DNA of 13,814 bases from Pseudaquidulcibacter sp964557085 (GTDB lineage: Bacteria; Pseudomonadota; Alphaproteobacteria; Caulobacterales; Aquidulcibacteraceae), in assembly GCA_964557085.1 (NCBI GenBank), contig CAZKYS010000064.1, positions 1-13,814 of the forward strand, written 5' to 3'. Positions 13,134 through 13,814 of this stretch are shown here, piece after piece (within the stretch, counting starts at the first letter, position 1; each line of letters opens with the position of its first letter). A model generated the notes under the pieces. It was not told the origin of the DNA, did no database searches, and saw nothing but the letters and a program-made list of their open reading frames with translations. The position numbers were made by a program, and so were the translations under genes.

Positions 13134-13814
13134 TTAAAAGTCTTTGCCAAGGTAATAGCGACGAACATCATCATTATGTAAAACTTCTTCTGATGTGCCT
13201 TCAAATAATAGGCGCCCATCGGCAATGATTGCGGTTCTATCGGTGATTTGCAGGGTTTCGCGAACGTTATGGTCGGTAATCAAAACACCAATATCGCGCC
13301 CTTTTAAGTATTTAACCAAAGTACGAATTTCAGAAATTGCAAGTGGGTCAACCCCAGCAAATGGTTCGTCAAGCAAAATATAGCTTGGGTTTGTTGCCAA
13401 TGCGCGCGCAATTTCAAGGCGGCGGCGTTCACCACCTGATAAAGTTGGGGCAGGTTGGTTACGCAGTTTTTGAATATTCAATTCGCTTAATAATTCATCG
13501 GCGCGCTTAATTTGTTCGTCTTTTGATAAATTTGTGGTTTCAAGAACCGCCATGATATTATCAACAACTGAAAGGCCGCGGAAAATTGACGGCTCTTGCG
13601 GTAAATAGCCAAGCCCCATTCTTGCGCGAACATACATTGGCAATTGGGTAACATCTTTGCCATCAATCGAAATATTGCCAAAATCCGCCGCAATAAGGCC
13701 AGTAATCATATAAAAGCACGTAGTTTTGCCCGCGCCATTTGGGCCCAAAAGCCCAAGAACTTCACCGCGCTGTAGTGATAAAGAAACATCCTTTACAACC
13801 TCACGGCCTTTGAA
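13134..13814 (-). CDS. lptB: LPS export ABC transporter ATPase, N-terminus beyond window edge
   Basis: The cytoplasmic ATPase that drives the LptB2FG transporter, pulling lipopolysaccharide from the inner membrane onto the Lpt bridge. The frame is open to the window edge and gives 227 residues; by comparison with E. coli LptB (241 residues) roughly the first 14-20 are missing. Visible motifs in order: FKGREVVKDVSLSLQRGEV, Walker A GPNGAGKTT, Q-loop (YLPQEPSIFRGLSV), ABC signature LSGGERRR, Walker B ILLDEPFAGVDP and the switch histidine in LITDHNVRETL. The phrase DEPFAGVDPLAI is typical of LptB. The apparent start inside the Walker A region (TTG at 13748) is only an in-frame TTG. The gene leads the lptB-rpoN-hpf-ptsN block; lptA and lptC would be expected just beyond the right edge. 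Confidence 0.96.
   Translation of the reverse strand, partial: FKGREVVKDVSLSLQRGEVLGLLGPNGAGKTTCFYMITGLIAADFGNISIDGKDVTQLPMYVRARMGLGYLPQEPSIFRGLSVVDNIMAVLETTNLSKDEQIKRADELLSELNIQKLRNQPAPTLSGGERRRLEIARALATNPSYILLDEPFAGVDPLAISEIRTLVKYLKGRDIGVLITDHNVRETLQITDRTAIIADGRLLFEGTSEEVLHNDDVRRYYLGKDF

Noticed and set aside
1..13814. CRISPR array, transposon or toxin-antitoxin system
   Set aside because: No regularly spaced repeats, no transposase-like protein, no terminal inverted repeats and no small paired genes were seen.

Overview
The window looks like chromosomal sequence from a low-GC alphaproteobacterium, most likely near Caulobacterales/Hyphomonadaceae. The reasons are the lptB-rpoN-hpf-ptsN gene order on one strand (typical of alphaproteobacteria), a TonB receptor with a carboxypeptidase-like N-terminal domain next to flavin-dependent halogenase-like genes, and alphaproteobacterial promoter style. 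No phage, transposase, integrase or CRISPR array is visible. The taxonomic placement is inference from gene order and protein character, not from a marker search.

Layout: 1-246 is the N-terminal third to half of dUTPase (minus strand, runs off the left edge). 363-701 is a small two-helix membrane protein of unknown function. 750-1042 is a 293-bp gap holding a strongly structured element that, read on the minus strand, resembles a small RNA with anti-Shine-Dalgarno (CCUCC-type) hairpin loops and a terminator-like 3' hairpin. 1043-2743 is a Cache-domain chemoreceptor. 2759-3163 holds degenerate repeats and hairpins, followed by tRNA-Arg(CCG) at 3164-3240 (minus). 3347-3814 is glyoxalase I (plus), facing the terminator pair at 3822-3887.

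The most distinctive part is 3895-10349: a 998-residue TonB-dependent receptor, a first halogenase-like flavoenzyme (both minus) and a second, divergent halogenase-like paralogue (plus). Three near-identical 14-bp LacI-type palindromes (two perfect TGTAAACGTTTACA, one with imperfect symmetry) lie in the receptor promoter region and between the two halogenase genes. The three genes therefore look like one regulon for uptake and modification of an unknown, possibly carbohydrate-linked or aromatic, substrate. The regulator itself is not in the window.

The right end (10358-13814) is a housekeeping block on the minus strand: lptB (LPS export ATPase, runs off the right edge), rpoN (sigma-54), hpf (ribosome hibernation factor, here a short form) and ptsN (EIIA-Ntr). 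It links envelope biogenesis, sigma-54 transcription and nitrogen/energy status signalling.
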